From: Pseudomonadota bacterium
Lineage (GTDB): Bacteria; Pseudomonadota; Alphaproteobacteria; Rhizobiales; Hyphomicrobiaceae
Assembly (NCBI GenBank): GCA_023392135.1
Contig: JAEVZQ010000392.1
Span: forward strand, 1 to 6,911
DNA: 6,911 nt
Direction: 5' to 3'
This document shows, one piece after another, positions 1 to 6,911 of this stretch. The first letter of the stretch is position 1; each line of letters opens with the position of its first letter. Under the pieces are notes generated by a model. That model made no database searches. It saw only the letters and a list, made by a program, of their open reading frames with translations, and had not been told where the DNA came from. A program made the translations under genes and the position numbers.

Positions 1-554
1 TCCACGGGCTGCTCGGCAGCGACGGCAGCGGCGACTGCAGCCGGGTCGACATGGGATTTCGCTATGGCGCACAGCGCCCGGAACACGACCGCATACTGGC
101 TGGACCGCTCGGAGAGTCGCGCCTGCAGGAGCGCAAGGATATCGGCGACCTCCGCCAACATTGGCCGCGCATCCGCCAGCGGCTGCATGGAAAGGAATTC
201 CAGGAATAATGGCAGATAGTCCGGCAACTCGTCCGCGGTGATCTCCAGCCCGCGCATCCTGTACTGCTCGATCAGGTCCGACATCGCCGCGCCCCGCTCG
301 CGCGAATCCCCGTGAACGTGCTCGAACAGGTGCAGTGACAGCGGGCGGGAATTGTCGAAAAGCGCTACGTATTCCGCCTCGGCATCGAGTGGGTTCGCTT
401 CAGCGCGCCGATTCATGAGGTTGCGCAAGCCATCGATGAGAGAATCGTTGACGAGCGCTTCGTGCTCGAGAATTTCAACCATCTCGGCACGCGCCTCATT
501 CAGTTCAGCGGTGGGATAGAGCAACAGGGCCGACAGCACCTTGAATGTGCGCAT
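1..554 (-). CDS. narJ: NarJ, nitrate reductase molybdenum cofactor assembly chaperone (3' end cut off)
   Basis: This is the system-specific chaperone that binds apo-NarG in the cytoplasm and permits Mo-bisMGD and FS0 insertion before NarGH docks on NarI. It is not part of the finished enzyme. Translating the minus strand from the ATG at 554 gives 184 residues with no stop before the left edge. NarJ proteins are usually about 220-240 residues, so roughly the last fifth is missing. The protein opens MRTFKVLSALLLYPT. It carries the family hallmark SLHLFEHVHGDSRERGAAM at residues 73-91, followed by the conserved helix LPDYLPLFLEFLS at 110-122. The composition is acidic and helix-rich, with no signal peptide or membrane segment, as expected. 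The start follows the narH stop by 14 bases and has a good ribosome binding site, which supports this ATG and co-transcription with narGH. The hallmark motif makes the assignment very secure. Confidence 0.96.
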   Translation of the reverse strand, partial: MRTFKVLSALLLYPTAELNEARAEMVEILEHEALVNDSLIDGLRNLMNRRAEANPLDAEAEYVALFDNSRPLSLHLFEHVHGDSRERGAAMSDLIEQYRMRGLEITADELPDYLPLFLEFLSMQPLADARPMLAEVADILALLQARLSERSSQYAVVFRALCAIAKSHVDPAAVAAAVAAEQPV

Positions 555-561
555 CTGGTGG

Positions 562-569
562 CCTCTCCC
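562..569 (-). promoter_or_regulatory. Ribosome binding site of narJ
   Basis: On the coding strand GGGAGAGG lies 7 bases before the narJ ATG at 554. It touches the narH stop codon (TAG at 571-569). The site fixes the narJ start and suggests that ribosomes finishing narH feed into narJ. Confidence 0.6.
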
Positions 570-2092
570 TAACCGAAGCGCTCGCCACGCGTTCTTCGCG
601 TATCCCGGCCGAATAGGCTGAAACTGGAGTTCCCTTCCGAGCAGTTCTGGGTGAAATTGAAGCCGCAAACCCCGCGCTGATCGTAGGCGTTCCTCAACGC
701 GGTTTCCTTGTGGCTGGTTGGAATGACGAAGCGGTCCTCGTAATTCGCAATTGCCATGTAGCGGTACATCTCCTCGACCTGATGTTGTGTCAGGCCGACC
801 CGCTCCAGAACGCCCAGATCGAGCATTCCGTCGATCTGTTTGCGGCGCATGTAGGCACGCATCGCCAGCATGCGCTCCAGGCAGCGCCGGATGGGCGCTT
901 CGTCGCCGGCCGTCAGCAGGTTGGCGAGGTACCGAATCGGAATACGCAGGCTGGAGACGTCCGGAATCCCGTGCAACGAGGCGATGGCGCCCGATTCTGC
1001 CGCATGCTGAATCGGCGAAAGCGGCGGCACGTACCAGACCATCGGGAGCGTGCGATATTCCGGGTGAAGCGGGAACGCGACCTGCCATTCCTTGGCCATT
1101 TTGTAAACCGGCGACCGCTGCGCTGCCTCGATCCACGATTCTGGTACTCCATCACGTCGCGCCTGCTCCTGCACATCGGGGTCGAAAGGATCAAGGAAAA
1201 CGTCGAGTTGCGCCTGATAGAGATCCTTCTCGTCGGCAACGGATGCCGCTTCGAGAATGCGGTCCGCATCATAGAGCATCACGCTGAGATACCGGAGACG
1301 GCCAACGCATGTCTCGGAACACACTGTAGGCAGCCCCGCTTCAATGCGCGGGAAGCAGAATATGCACTTCTCTGATTTCCCGGTGTGCCAGTTGTAGTAG
1401 ATCTTCTTGTAAGGGCACCCGGTGACGCACATCGTCCAGCCGCGGCACTTCTCCTGGTCGATGAGAACGATACCGTCCTCCTCGCGCTTATAGATTGCTC
1501 CCGTCGGACAGGCGGCCAGGCAGGACGGATTGAGGCAATGCTCGCAGAGGCGTGGCAGGAACGTCAGAAAAGTGTTTTCAAACTGGCCATAGATGTCCTT
1601 TTCGACACCCTCGAAGTTGTAGTCCTGCGAGCGCTTCGAAAACTCCGTTCCAAGGCTCTCCTCCCAATTCGGCCCCCACTTGATCTTCTGCATCCGCTCG
1701 CCGGTGACCATCGATACCGGTCGGGACGTGGGAGCCGCCTCCGACTCCGGCGCATGGTGGATGTAGGAGTATTCGAAGTCGAACGGCTCATAGAAGTCGT
1801 CGATCTGCGGCACATGAGGATTGGCAAAGATCTTCGCCAGGATGCGCCACTTCCCGCCGATCCGCGGCTCGATCGTCCCGTCCGGCTTGTAGCGCCAGCC
1901 GCCATTCCAACGGCGCTGATTCTCCCAGTCCTTTGGATAGCCGATGCCGGGCTTCGACTCGACGTTGTTCCACCACGCATATTCGACACCCTGGCGCGTG
2001 GTCCACACCTGCTTGCACGTGATCGAGCAGGTGTGACATCCGATGCATTTATCGAGATTCAGAACCTTGCCTATCTGGGCCCGGATTTTCAT
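569..2092 (-). CDS. narH: NarH, respiratory nitrate reductase iron-sulfur (beta) subunit
   Basis: This 507-residue electron-transfer subunit passes electrons from NarI haem to NarG through three [4Fe-4S] and one [3Fe-4S] clusters on the cytoplasmic side of the membrane. E. coli NarH is 512 residues, so the gene is full length. Four cysteine groups are visible: C16/C19/C22/C26; C183/C186/C191/C195; C216/C222/C226, with W219 where a fourth cysteine would be (CRGWTMCVTGCPYKK); and C243/C246/C258/C262. The Trp substitution is the family signature of the [3Fe-4S] cluster FS4. The long insert between the first two groups, and the C-terminal portion after about residue 280, are typical of NarH rather than smaller ferredoxin-like DMSO reductase-family beta subunits. 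The last 25 or so residues (…FGRDTRRTRGERFG) are basic and unlike the E. coli tail, which is a variable region. The ATG overlaps the narG stop (ATGA), and narJ follows after 14 bases. Confidence 0.98.
   Translation of the reverse strand: MKIRAQIGKVLNLDKCIGCHTCSITCKQVWTTRQGVEYAWWNNVESKPGIGYPKDWENQRRWNGGWRYKPDGTIEPRIGGKWRILAKIFANPHVPQIDDFYEPFDFEYSYIHHAPESEAAPTSRPVSMVTGERMQKIKWGPNWEESLGTEFSKRSQDYNFEGVEKDIYGQFENTFLTFLPRLCEHCLNPSCLAACPTGAIYKREEDGIVLIDQEKCRGWTMCVTGCPYKKIYYNWHTGKSEKCIFCFPRIEAGLPTVCSETCVGRLRYLSVMLYDADRILEAASVADEKDLYQAQLDVFLDPFDPDVQEQARRDGVPESWIEAAQRSPVYKMAKEWQVAFPLHPEYRTLPMVWYVPPLSPIQHAAESGAIASLHGIPDVSSLRIPIRYLANLLTAGDEAPIRRCLERMLAMRAYMRRKQIDGMLDLGVLERVGLTQHQVEEMYRYMAIANYEDRFVIPTSHKETALRNAYDQRGVCGFNFTQNCSEGNSSFSLFGRDTRRTRGERFG
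2089..2092 (-). other. narG/narH ATGA stop-start overlap
   Basis: On the coding strand the four bases ATGA hold both the narH start codon (2092-2090) and the narG TGA stop (2091-2089). Such overlaps usually mark translational coupling, which would help keep the NarG and NarH subunits at a 1:1 ratio. The overlap itself is read directly; the coupling is inferred. Confidence 0.85.
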
Positions 2093-5000
2093 TCCTGGAG
2101 CTCCTCCGCCATCATCGGCCGCTTTTCAACGAGGGGGCGGTCGCGCCAGTCGAGGTCACGGACCTTGCGCAGGATGATGAACTCATCGCGGTTCGATCCC
2201 ACCGTTCCGTAGTAGTTGAAGCCCCAGGCGAGTTGCGCGTAACCTCCGATCATGTGGGTCGGCTTCATGACCACGCGGGTGACCGAGTTATGAATGCCGC
2301 CGCGGTTTCCGGTAATCTCGCTGCCGGGCACGTTGGCCATGCGTTCCGCCGCGTGATACATGAACGCCGCCCCTTCCGGAATGCGCTGGCTTACGACCGA
2401 TCGGGCCACGAGCGCTCCATTGAGATTGTAGGCTTCAATCCAATCGTTATCCTCAATCCCCGCTTTTTGCGCATCCTTTTCGCTGATCCAGACGATCGGC
2501 CCGCCACGGGCTAACGTGAGCATGATCAGGTTTTCGGTGTAGGTGGAATGAATGCCCCATTTCTGGTGCGGCGTGAGGAAATTCAGAACGATTTGCGGAT
2601 TGCCGTTATCGTAGCGCTCCATGACCTCATCGAGAGAGCGCGTATTGATGGGCGGCTTGTAGATCGCCAGGCTCTCTCCGAAAGCGCGCATCCAAGGGTG
2701 ATCCTGATAGAGCTGCTGGCGGCCGGACAAGGTCCGCCAAGGGATCAACTCGTGGACGTTGGTCCAGCCGGCATTGTAGCTGACGCGCTCGGATTCGATT
2801 CCTGACCAGATCGGGGACGAGATGATTTTCCGTGGCTGTGCCACCAGGTCCCGAAACCGGATGTGCTCGTCCTTGCGAAAGACGGCGAGGTGGGTATGTT
2901 CACGTCCGGTCGACTTTTCGAGCGCCTCCCAAGCCTTGACCGCAACGTGCCCATTCGTTTCCGGGGCCAGCGTCAGGATGGACTCGATCATGTCCACATC
3001 CGTTTCGAGGCGGGGCTGGCCCGACCCGGCTCCGGTTCCCTGCATCGAGTTCAGGGTGCGCAGGAGCGCCACCTCGTCGGCCGTATTCCACGAAATTCCC
3101 TTGAGGGCGTTCCCGCTGCTTTCGAGCAGCGGACCCAGTGATTTGAATTTGTCTGCAATGGCCGTGTAATCTCGTTTGACGACGGTCATTGCGGGCATGG
3201 TCTTGCCGGGAACGGGTTCGACGCCGTCATGCCGCCAGTCCTTGGCGCCAAATGGCTGGCCGAGTTCACCAGGCGAATCGTGCATCGACGGCGTCAGCAC
3301 GATGTCCTCGACTTCGCCCAGCACGCCCTGAGCTACACGCGAGAAATTTTCGGCAAATCCCTTGAAGATTGCGAAATCCGTCCGCGCCTCCCAGACAGGA
3401 TCCACGGCCGAGGAGAGCGGGTGGATGAAAGGATGCATGTCAGTGGTGTTCAGGTCGTTCTTTTCATACCAAGTGGCGGTCGGCAGCACGATATCGGAGA
3501 AAAGGCACGTCGTGTTCATCCGGAAATCGAGGGTGACGAGAAGGTCGAGCTTTCCTTCGGGGGCCGGATCGCGCCAGGTCACCTCGACCGGCTTGATGCC
3601 TCCCGTCGCGCCGATGTCCTCGTTCAGAACGTTGTTCCGCGTGCCGAGAAGGTGTTTGAGAAAATACTCGTGTCCCTTGCCACTGGCGCCGAGAAGATTG
3701 GCGCGCCAGACAAAGAGATTGCGCGGGAAGTTTTTCGGGTTATCGGGATCCTCGCAGGCCATCGAGATCCGGCCGGTCTTCAAGCCATCGACCGTATAGG
3801 CGACGGGGTCCTGACCTGCCTGACGGGCATCACGGCAAACTTTCAGCGGATTCTCGTTGAGCTGCGGTGACGACGGGAGCCAGCCCGTACGTTCAGCGCG
3901 CACATTGCAATCGATGAAGGTTCCCTTGAACTCTTCCGGATCTGCAAGCGGCGAGAGCTGCTCAGTAAGCCTCAGGCGCTCATATCGCCATTGGTCCGTA
4001 TGCGCGTACATGTAGGAGGTGCCGTTCATCAGGCGTGGGGGGCGGCTCCAATCGGTCGCGAAGGCGATCGGAAACCAGCCCGCGAGGGGCCGCAATTTCT
4101 CCTGCCCGACGTAGTGCGCCCAGCCCCCGCCGCTTTTGCCCACACATCCGCAAAGCACCAGCATGTTGATGATGCCGCGGTAAGTCATGTCCATGTGGTA
4201 CCAATGATTGAGGCCGGCACCGAGGACCACCATCGACCGGCCTTCCGTCGCCTCGGCATTGACTGCAAAGCCACGGGCCGTATCGATAATTTTCTGGCGT
4301 GGCAGCCCGGTGATCGCTTCCGCCCAGGCCGGCGTGTACGGCGCATTGTCATCGTAGGACGAGGCGATCTCTCCCCCCAGACCCTGGTCCACGCCGTGGT
4401 TGGCCACCATCAGGTCGAAAACGGTGGCGACCAGTTCCTCGCCGCTCGTCAGAGACAGCTTTCGCGCAGGAACATTTCGAACCTGGATTTCGTCGTGATC
4501 AGATAATCCGAAGCGGCCCTGCGCGCGGCTGCCGAAATACGGAAATGCAGTGGGAACGACCTCATCCGCATTGCTTGCAAGCGATAACCGCAGCCGCACG
4601 CGGCGCCCATCACGGCCGTCCTTCTCCTCCAGATTCCACCGACCTTCTTCCGTTGGCGGCTCGCCTCCCTGCGCCGCTTGCTTCGCCGCCTTTTCCCAGC
4701 GGAAGCCAATCGAGCCTTGCGGCACGACCACGTCGCCGCTGCTCTCGTCAATGCCGACCGTTTTCCACTCCGGATGGATGTCCTGGCCCAGCTTGTCTGC
4801 AAAATCGGAGGCTCTGACCAAGGCGCCGGGAACGTATCGATCGCCACGTTTCTCGAGCTTCACCAGCAGGGGCAAGTCGCTGTAGCGGCGCACATAGTCA
4901 TCAAAATAGGGAGTGGCTTTCTCGATGAAGAACTCTTTCAAGATGACGTGGCACATGGCGAGTGCGAGGGCGGCGTCCGTCCCCTGCTTTGGCGCGAGCC

Positions 5001-5880
5001 AGAGATCTGCGAACTTTGCGCACTCGATGAAATCCGGGGCGATGACAACGCTCTTCTGGCCGCGATAACGCGCTTCTGTATAGAAGTGCGTGTCGGGAGA
5101 GCGCGTCATCGATATGTTGGAGCCCCAGACGAGCAGAAAGCCGGCGTTGAACCAGTCTGCACTCTCGGGGACATCGGTCTGTTCACCCCAGGTCTGGGGT
5201 GAGGATGGCGGCAGGTCGCAATACCAGTCATAGAAGCTGAGGCAGGTGCCGCCAATGAGGGAAAGGTAGCGCGTCCCGGCCGCATAGCTTACCATCGACA
5301 TGGCCGGTATCGGCGAAAAGCCGGCGATGCGGTCGGGACCCCAGGATCGCACCGTGTAGACGTTGGCCGCTGCGATCAGCTCATTGATTTCCGACCAGTC
5401 CGCTCGCACGAGCCCGCCAAGTCCGCGGACGCTCTTGTAGTGATTTGCCCGCTCCGGATATTCGACGATCGATGCCCAGGCCTCGACAGGTGGTAATGTG
5501 GCCCGTGCCTCGCGCCAAAGCTGGAGCAACCTGGCGCGGATCAGCGGGTATTTTATGCGGTTCGAAGAATAGATGTACCAGCTATAGCTGGCGCCGCGAG
5601 GGCAGCCTCTCGGCTCGTGATTGGGCAGGTCGGGCCGGGTGCGGGGATAGTCGGTCTGCTGGGTTTCCCAGGTGATCAGTCCGTTCTTGACGTAGATCTT
5701 CCACGAGCAGGAGCCGGTGCAGTTAACGCCATGCGTGGAACGGACGATTTTGTCGTGCTGCCAGCGCGTGCGGTAATTGTCCTCCCAAGCCCTGTTCTCG
5801 TTGGTAACGACCCCGTGCCCATCAGCGAATCGGTCCACATACTTCCGGAAGAACAGGAGCCGGTCTATGAATTGACTCAT
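2089..5880 (-). CDS. narG: NarG, respiratory nitrate reductase catalytic molybdenum (alpha) subunit
   Basis: NarG reduces nitrate to nitrite at a Mo-bisMGD centre on the cytoplasmic face, with electrons from NarH. It is a 1263-residue protein (E. coli 1247). The FS0 [4Fe-4S] ligands are H50, C54, C58 (STHGVNCTGSCSW) and C93 (RGCPRGASYSWY). The likely Mo ligand is D222 in the YDWYCDLPPSSPQTWGEQTD region, equivalent to E. coli Asp222. Conserved cofactor-binding stretches include GAGLNHWYHMD at 554-564, CGCVGKSGGGWAHYVGQEK at 577-595, LPTATWYEKNDLNTTDMHP, TPHQKWGIHSTY and the C-terminal GFNYYGTVGSNRDEF around 1220-1234. There is no Tat signal, as in NarG of this type. An upstream in-frame TTG at 5910 could add ten residues, but the protein from the ATG at 5880 (MSQFIDRLLFFRK) matches the E. 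coli N-terminus (MSKFLDRF…) and has a GGGGA ahead of it. Compared with E. coli, a loop at residues 396-413 is about 14 residues longer. narH follows with a 4-base overlap. A nitrite-oxidising NXR alpha role is unlikely given gene order and similarity. Confidence 0.98.
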   Translation of the reverse strand: MSQFIDRLLFFRKYVDRFADGHGVVTNENRAWEDNYRTRWQHDKIVRSTHGVNCTGSCSWKIYVKNGLITWETQQTDYPRTRPDLPNHEPRGCPRGASYSWYIYSSNRIKYPLIRARLLQLWREARATLPPVEAWASIVEYPERANHYKSVRGLGGLVRADWSEINELIAAANVYTVRSWGPDRIAGFSPIPAMSMVSYAAGTRYLSLIGGTCLSFYDWYCDLPPSSPQTWGEQTDVPESADWFNAGFLLVWGSNISMTRSPDTHFYTEARYRGQKSVVIAPDFIECAKFADLWLAPKQGTDAALALAMCHVILKEFFIEKATPYFDDYVRRYSDLPLLVKLEKRGDRYVPGALVRASDFADKLGQDIHPEWKTVGIDESSGDVVVPQGSIGFRWEKAAKQAAQGGEPPTEEGRWNLEEKDGRDGRRVRLRLSLASNADEVVPTAFPYFGSRAQGRFGLSDHDEIQVRNVPARKLSLTSGEELVATVFDLMVANHGVDQGLGGEIASSYDDNAPYTPAWAEAITGLPRQKIIDTARGFAVNAEATEGRSMVVLGAGLNHWYHMDMTYRGIINMLVLCGCVGKSGGGWAHYVGQEKLRPLAGWFPIAFATDWSRPPRLMNGTSYMYAHTDQWRYERLRLTEQLSPLADPEEFKGTFIDCNVRAERTGWLPSSPQLNENPLKVCRDARQAGQDPVAYTVDGLKTGRISMACEDPDNPKNFPRNLFVWRANLLGASGKGHEYFLKHLLGTRNNVLNEDIGATGGIKPVEVTWRDPAPEGKLDLLVTLDFRMNTTCLFSDIVLPTATWYEKNDLNTTDMHPFIHPLSSAVDPVWEARTDFAIFKGFAENFSRVAQGVLGEVEDIVLTPSMHDSPGELGQPFGAKDWRHDGVEPVPGKTMPAMTVVKRDYTAIADKFKSLGPLLESSGNALKGISWNTADEVALLRTLNSMQGTGAGSGQPRLETDVDMIESILTLAPETNGHVAVKAWEALEKSTGREHTHLAVFRKDEHIRFRDLVAQPRKIISSPIWSGIESERVSYNAGWTNVHELIPWRTLSGRQQLYQDHPWMRAFGESLAIYKPPINTRSLDEVMERYDNGNPQIVLNFLTPHQKWGIHSTYTENLIMLTLARGGPIVWISEKDAQKAGIEDNDWIEAYNLNGALVARSVVSQRIPEGAAFMYHAAERMANVPGSEITGNRGGIHNSVTRVVMKPTHMIGGYAQLAWGFNYYGTVGSNRDEFIILRKVRDLDWRDRPLVEKRPMMAEELQE
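2101..2106 (-). promoter_or_regulatory. Ribosome binding site of narH (inside the narG 3' end)
   Basis: GAGGAG on the coding strand, 8 bases before the narH ATG, lies within the last codons of narG. A second AGGA directly abuts the ATG but is too close to serve as the main site. This supports the start at 2092. Confidence 0.55.
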
Positions 5881-5885
5881 GAGCG

Positions 5886-5890
5886 TCCCC
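5886..5890 (-). promoter_or_regulatory. Probable ribosome binding site of narG
   Basis: GGGGA on the coding strand lies 5 bases before the ATG at 5880. It is weaker than the sites of narH and narJ. It matters because it favours the ATG at 5880 over the in-frame TTG at 5910, for which I see no comparable site at the right distance. Confidence 0.4.
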
Positions 5891-6000
5891 GTGCTGGAGC
5901 GAGTCCCCAATCGCCTGCTTCGAGGCTAACCCAAGCGGCGGGAATTCGTTCCTTCAGGGGACGATCGGCGGTGTGTGGCCATCGCGGTCAGATCGGAGCG

Positions 6001-6023
6001 CCGACTTCGTCGACTGCAGTCGG
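6001..6023. repeat. Inverted repeat in the narG upstream region
   Basis: The arms CCGACT (6001-6006) and AGTCGG (6018-6023) are perfectly complementary across 11 bases. Overlapping them, 6011-6022 reads CGACTGCAGTCG, a perfect 12-base palindrome. The element begins about 121 bases upstream of the narG ATG, a plausible operator distance. No T run follows on the coding strand, so it does not look like an intrinsic terminator. It does not match FNR or NarL consensus sites. The symmetry is seen directly; a regulatory role is only a possibility, and a palindrome of this size can occur by chance. Confidence 0.35.
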
Positions 6024-6095
6024 TGAAAATGCTTGCCGCTCGCGCCACCACGCGAAACTGATGGGCGGCAATCCAGAGGCTGGCCGGCGGAAACC

Positions 6096-6911
6096 TCAAA
6101 CGACTTCGAAATACGCACTCATCCCGGCCATCTGGTGCTCGAGCATATGGCAGTGGAGCATCCATTTGCCGGGATTGTCTGCGAGGAACGCAACTGACAT
6201 TTCCTCCCGCGGCTGCATGAGCACGGTATCGCGGAACCAGGGGCTGAGCGTGCCGCGCGTCCGCGAGATGACCAGCATGTGATGGCCGTGAATGTGCATG
6301 GCGTGAGGCCAGGCCGTAGCATTGGTCATCTTGATAACAACCGGGCGGCCGCGCTCGACGGTGAACAGCGGGCTGATGTGGTTATCGGCCTTGCCGTTGA
6401 AAGCCCAGACCATGCGGTGTTTTTGGGCGAGGTCGCGGAGGCTGAAGTATTTACCCTCATATTCCGCACCCGCCATGCTGCTCATCGCGCCGCCCTCCAT
6501 CAGCAGCGGAAACACGAGCGGGTCCTGTGACAGGTTTGGTGCAGGGACAGAATTGCGCGGCAGGACGACGGCCGTGTCGAGAGGCTTATCACGCGCGCGC
6601 GCACCGTCTGCCAATGCGAACTCTGCGATCGAAACGGGTTCCCGCGTCACTTCCCTGATTGAGACCCGGGAGCCGGGATCACCTGTCATATAGAGAATGA
6701 CATCGACGCGGCCGGAGGGGGGCAGGACGAAGCTGCCATCGGCGTCCATCGGCTCCGGACTGATCGGCTGGCCGTCGACGGCGATCATTTGCGCACGAGC
6801 GTTCTCGAAATGAAGCTCGAGAATACGCGAATTGCACGCGCTGCAGAGACGAACACGAAGTCGTTCTCCGGAGCGCGCCGGCAGCTTGGGCGCGACCTGG
6901 CCGTTGATGGT
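6096..6911 (-). CDS. Multicopper oxidase, C-terminal part (5' end cut off)
   Basis: Reading in frame from the right edge gives 271 residues with no start of its own, ending in a TGA at 6098-6096. The internal Met codon encoded at 6788 is not the true start, because homologous sequence (TINGQVAPKLPARSGERLRV) continues upstream to the edge. The fragment covers part of cupredoxin domain 2 and all of domain 3. All C-terminal copper ligands are present. WPHAMHIHGHH gives H203 (type 1), H206 (type 2) and H208 (type 3). HCHMLEHQMAGM gives H253 and H255 (type 3), C254 and H259 (type 1), and axial M264, with spacing identical to CueO. A short Met-containing linker (LLMEGGAMSSMAGA, residues 136-149) precedes domain 3. 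Such enzymes oxidise Cu(I), metals or phenolics and reduce O2 to water, usually in the periplasm after Tat export; the signal region is outside the window. It is not a NirK nitrite reductase, whose type 1 motif differs. The substrate cannot be told. It lies co-directionally upstream of narG. Confidence 0.93.
   Translation of the reverse strand, partial: TINGQVAPKLPARSGERLRVRLCSACNSRILELHFENARAQMIAVDGQPISPEPMDADGSFVLPPSGRVDVILYMTGDPGSRVSIREVTREPVSIAEFALADGARARDKPLDTAVVLPRNSVPAPNLSQDPLVFPLLMEGGAMSSMAGAEYEGKYFSLRDLAQKHRMVWAFNGKADNHISPLFTVERGRPVVIKMTNATAWPHAMHIHGHHMLVISRTRGTLSPWFRDTVLMQPREEMSVAFLADNPGKWMLHCHMLEHQMAGMSAYFEVV

Larger units (their letters stand above)
5881..6095. other. Intergenic region between multicopper oxidase gene and narG (probable narG leader/promoter region)
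   Basis: These 215 bases are the only sizeable non-coding stretch and the natural place for a narG promoter. I looked for an FNR/Anr-type TTGAT-N4-ATCAA box, a sigma-54 GG-N10-GC element, a convincing -35/-10 pair and a GC hairpin followed by a T run, and could not support any of them. The one structured element is the inverted repeat at 6001-6023. Open frames crossing the region are short or overlap the neighbouring genes out of frame, with no recognisable protein. Either the promoter is degenerate, or narG is read through from farther upstream. Confidence 0.5.

Noticed and set aside
1385..2212. 275-codon open frame on the plus strand, antisense to narH and the narG 3' end
   Set aside because: It lies opposite highly conserved narH/narG coding sequence, its translation is Arg/Leu-rich with no recognisable motif, and long antisense frames are expected in GC-rich genes.
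3229..3870. 213-codon plus-strand open frame antisense to narG
   Set aside because: It is a shadow frame of narG with no domain signature and no independent context such as partner genes or a promoter.
2089..5880. Possibility that the alpha subunit is a nitrite oxidoreductase (NxrA) rather than NarG
   Set aside because: Nitrobacter-type nxr clusters have an extra gene (nxrX) between alpha and beta, whereas here narG and narH overlap by four bases. The sequence also stays close to E. coli NarG throughout. Phylogeny would be the formal test.
6001..6023. Intrinsic terminator for the multicopper oxidase gene
   Set aside because: On the coding strand the inverted repeat is not followed by a T run, its stem is only six pairs, and it starts more than 70 bases beyond the stop codon.
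5926..6165. 79-codon minus-strand frame covering much of the oxidase-narG gap
   Set aside because: It begins inside the multicopper oxidase in another frame, is Arg/Ser/Ala-rich with no motif, and has no clear ribosome binding site.
5617..6282. 221-codon plus-strand open frame spanning the narG 5' end, the intergenic gap and the oxidase 3' end
   Set aside because: Most of it is antisense to conserved coding sequence of two real genes. The intergenic part shows no recognisable protein.
6096..6911. Copper nitrite reductase NirK as an explanation for the cupredoxin gene
   Set aside because: The HCHxxxHxxxxM and HxxHxH motifs define a trinuclear-cluster multicopper oxidase. NirK has HCxPGxxxHxxxGM-type signatures and lacks the type 3 pair.

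Overview
The window is almost entirely coding on the minus strand. It looks like part of a denitrification or nitrate-respiration locus from a proteobacterium. Base composition is fairly GC-rich, and all genes share the same strand and similar codon use. The NarG, NarH and NarJ proteins are of the classic cytoplasm-facing, membrane-bound respiratory nitrate reductase type and align closely with E. coli NarGHJ as I remember those sequences. The style of the multicopper oxidase hints at an alphaproteobacterium, but that placement is only an inference.

Layout in transcription order, from right to left: (1) positions 6911-6096, the C-terminal 271 residues of a multicopper oxidase with a complete set of C-terminal copper ligands, its N-terminus lying beyond the right edge; (2) a 215-base intergenic gap, 6095-5881, with a small inverted repeat but no promoter, FNR box or terminator I can call with confidence; (3) narG, 5880-2089, the molybdenum catalytic subunit; (4) narH, 2092-569, the iron-sulfur subunit, overlapping narG by an ATGA; (5) narJ, 554 to the left edge, the assembly chaperone, cut off after 184 residues. 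By family convention narI (cytochrome b subunit) should follow just outside the left edge.

How they work together: NarI takes electrons from quinol, NarH relays them through four Fe-S clusters, and NarG reduces nitrate to nitrite at a Mo-bisMGD site next to the FS0 cluster. NarJ holds apo-NarG until the cofactors are inserted. The operon appears translationally coupled. The multicopper oxidase upstream is not a usual nar-operon gene. Its co-directional placement where narK or regulators often sit is the only contextual oddity.

I find no evidence of a previously undescribed system. The window is mainly a standard narGHJ operon with an uncommon neighbour, and the findings below are scored modestly for that reason.
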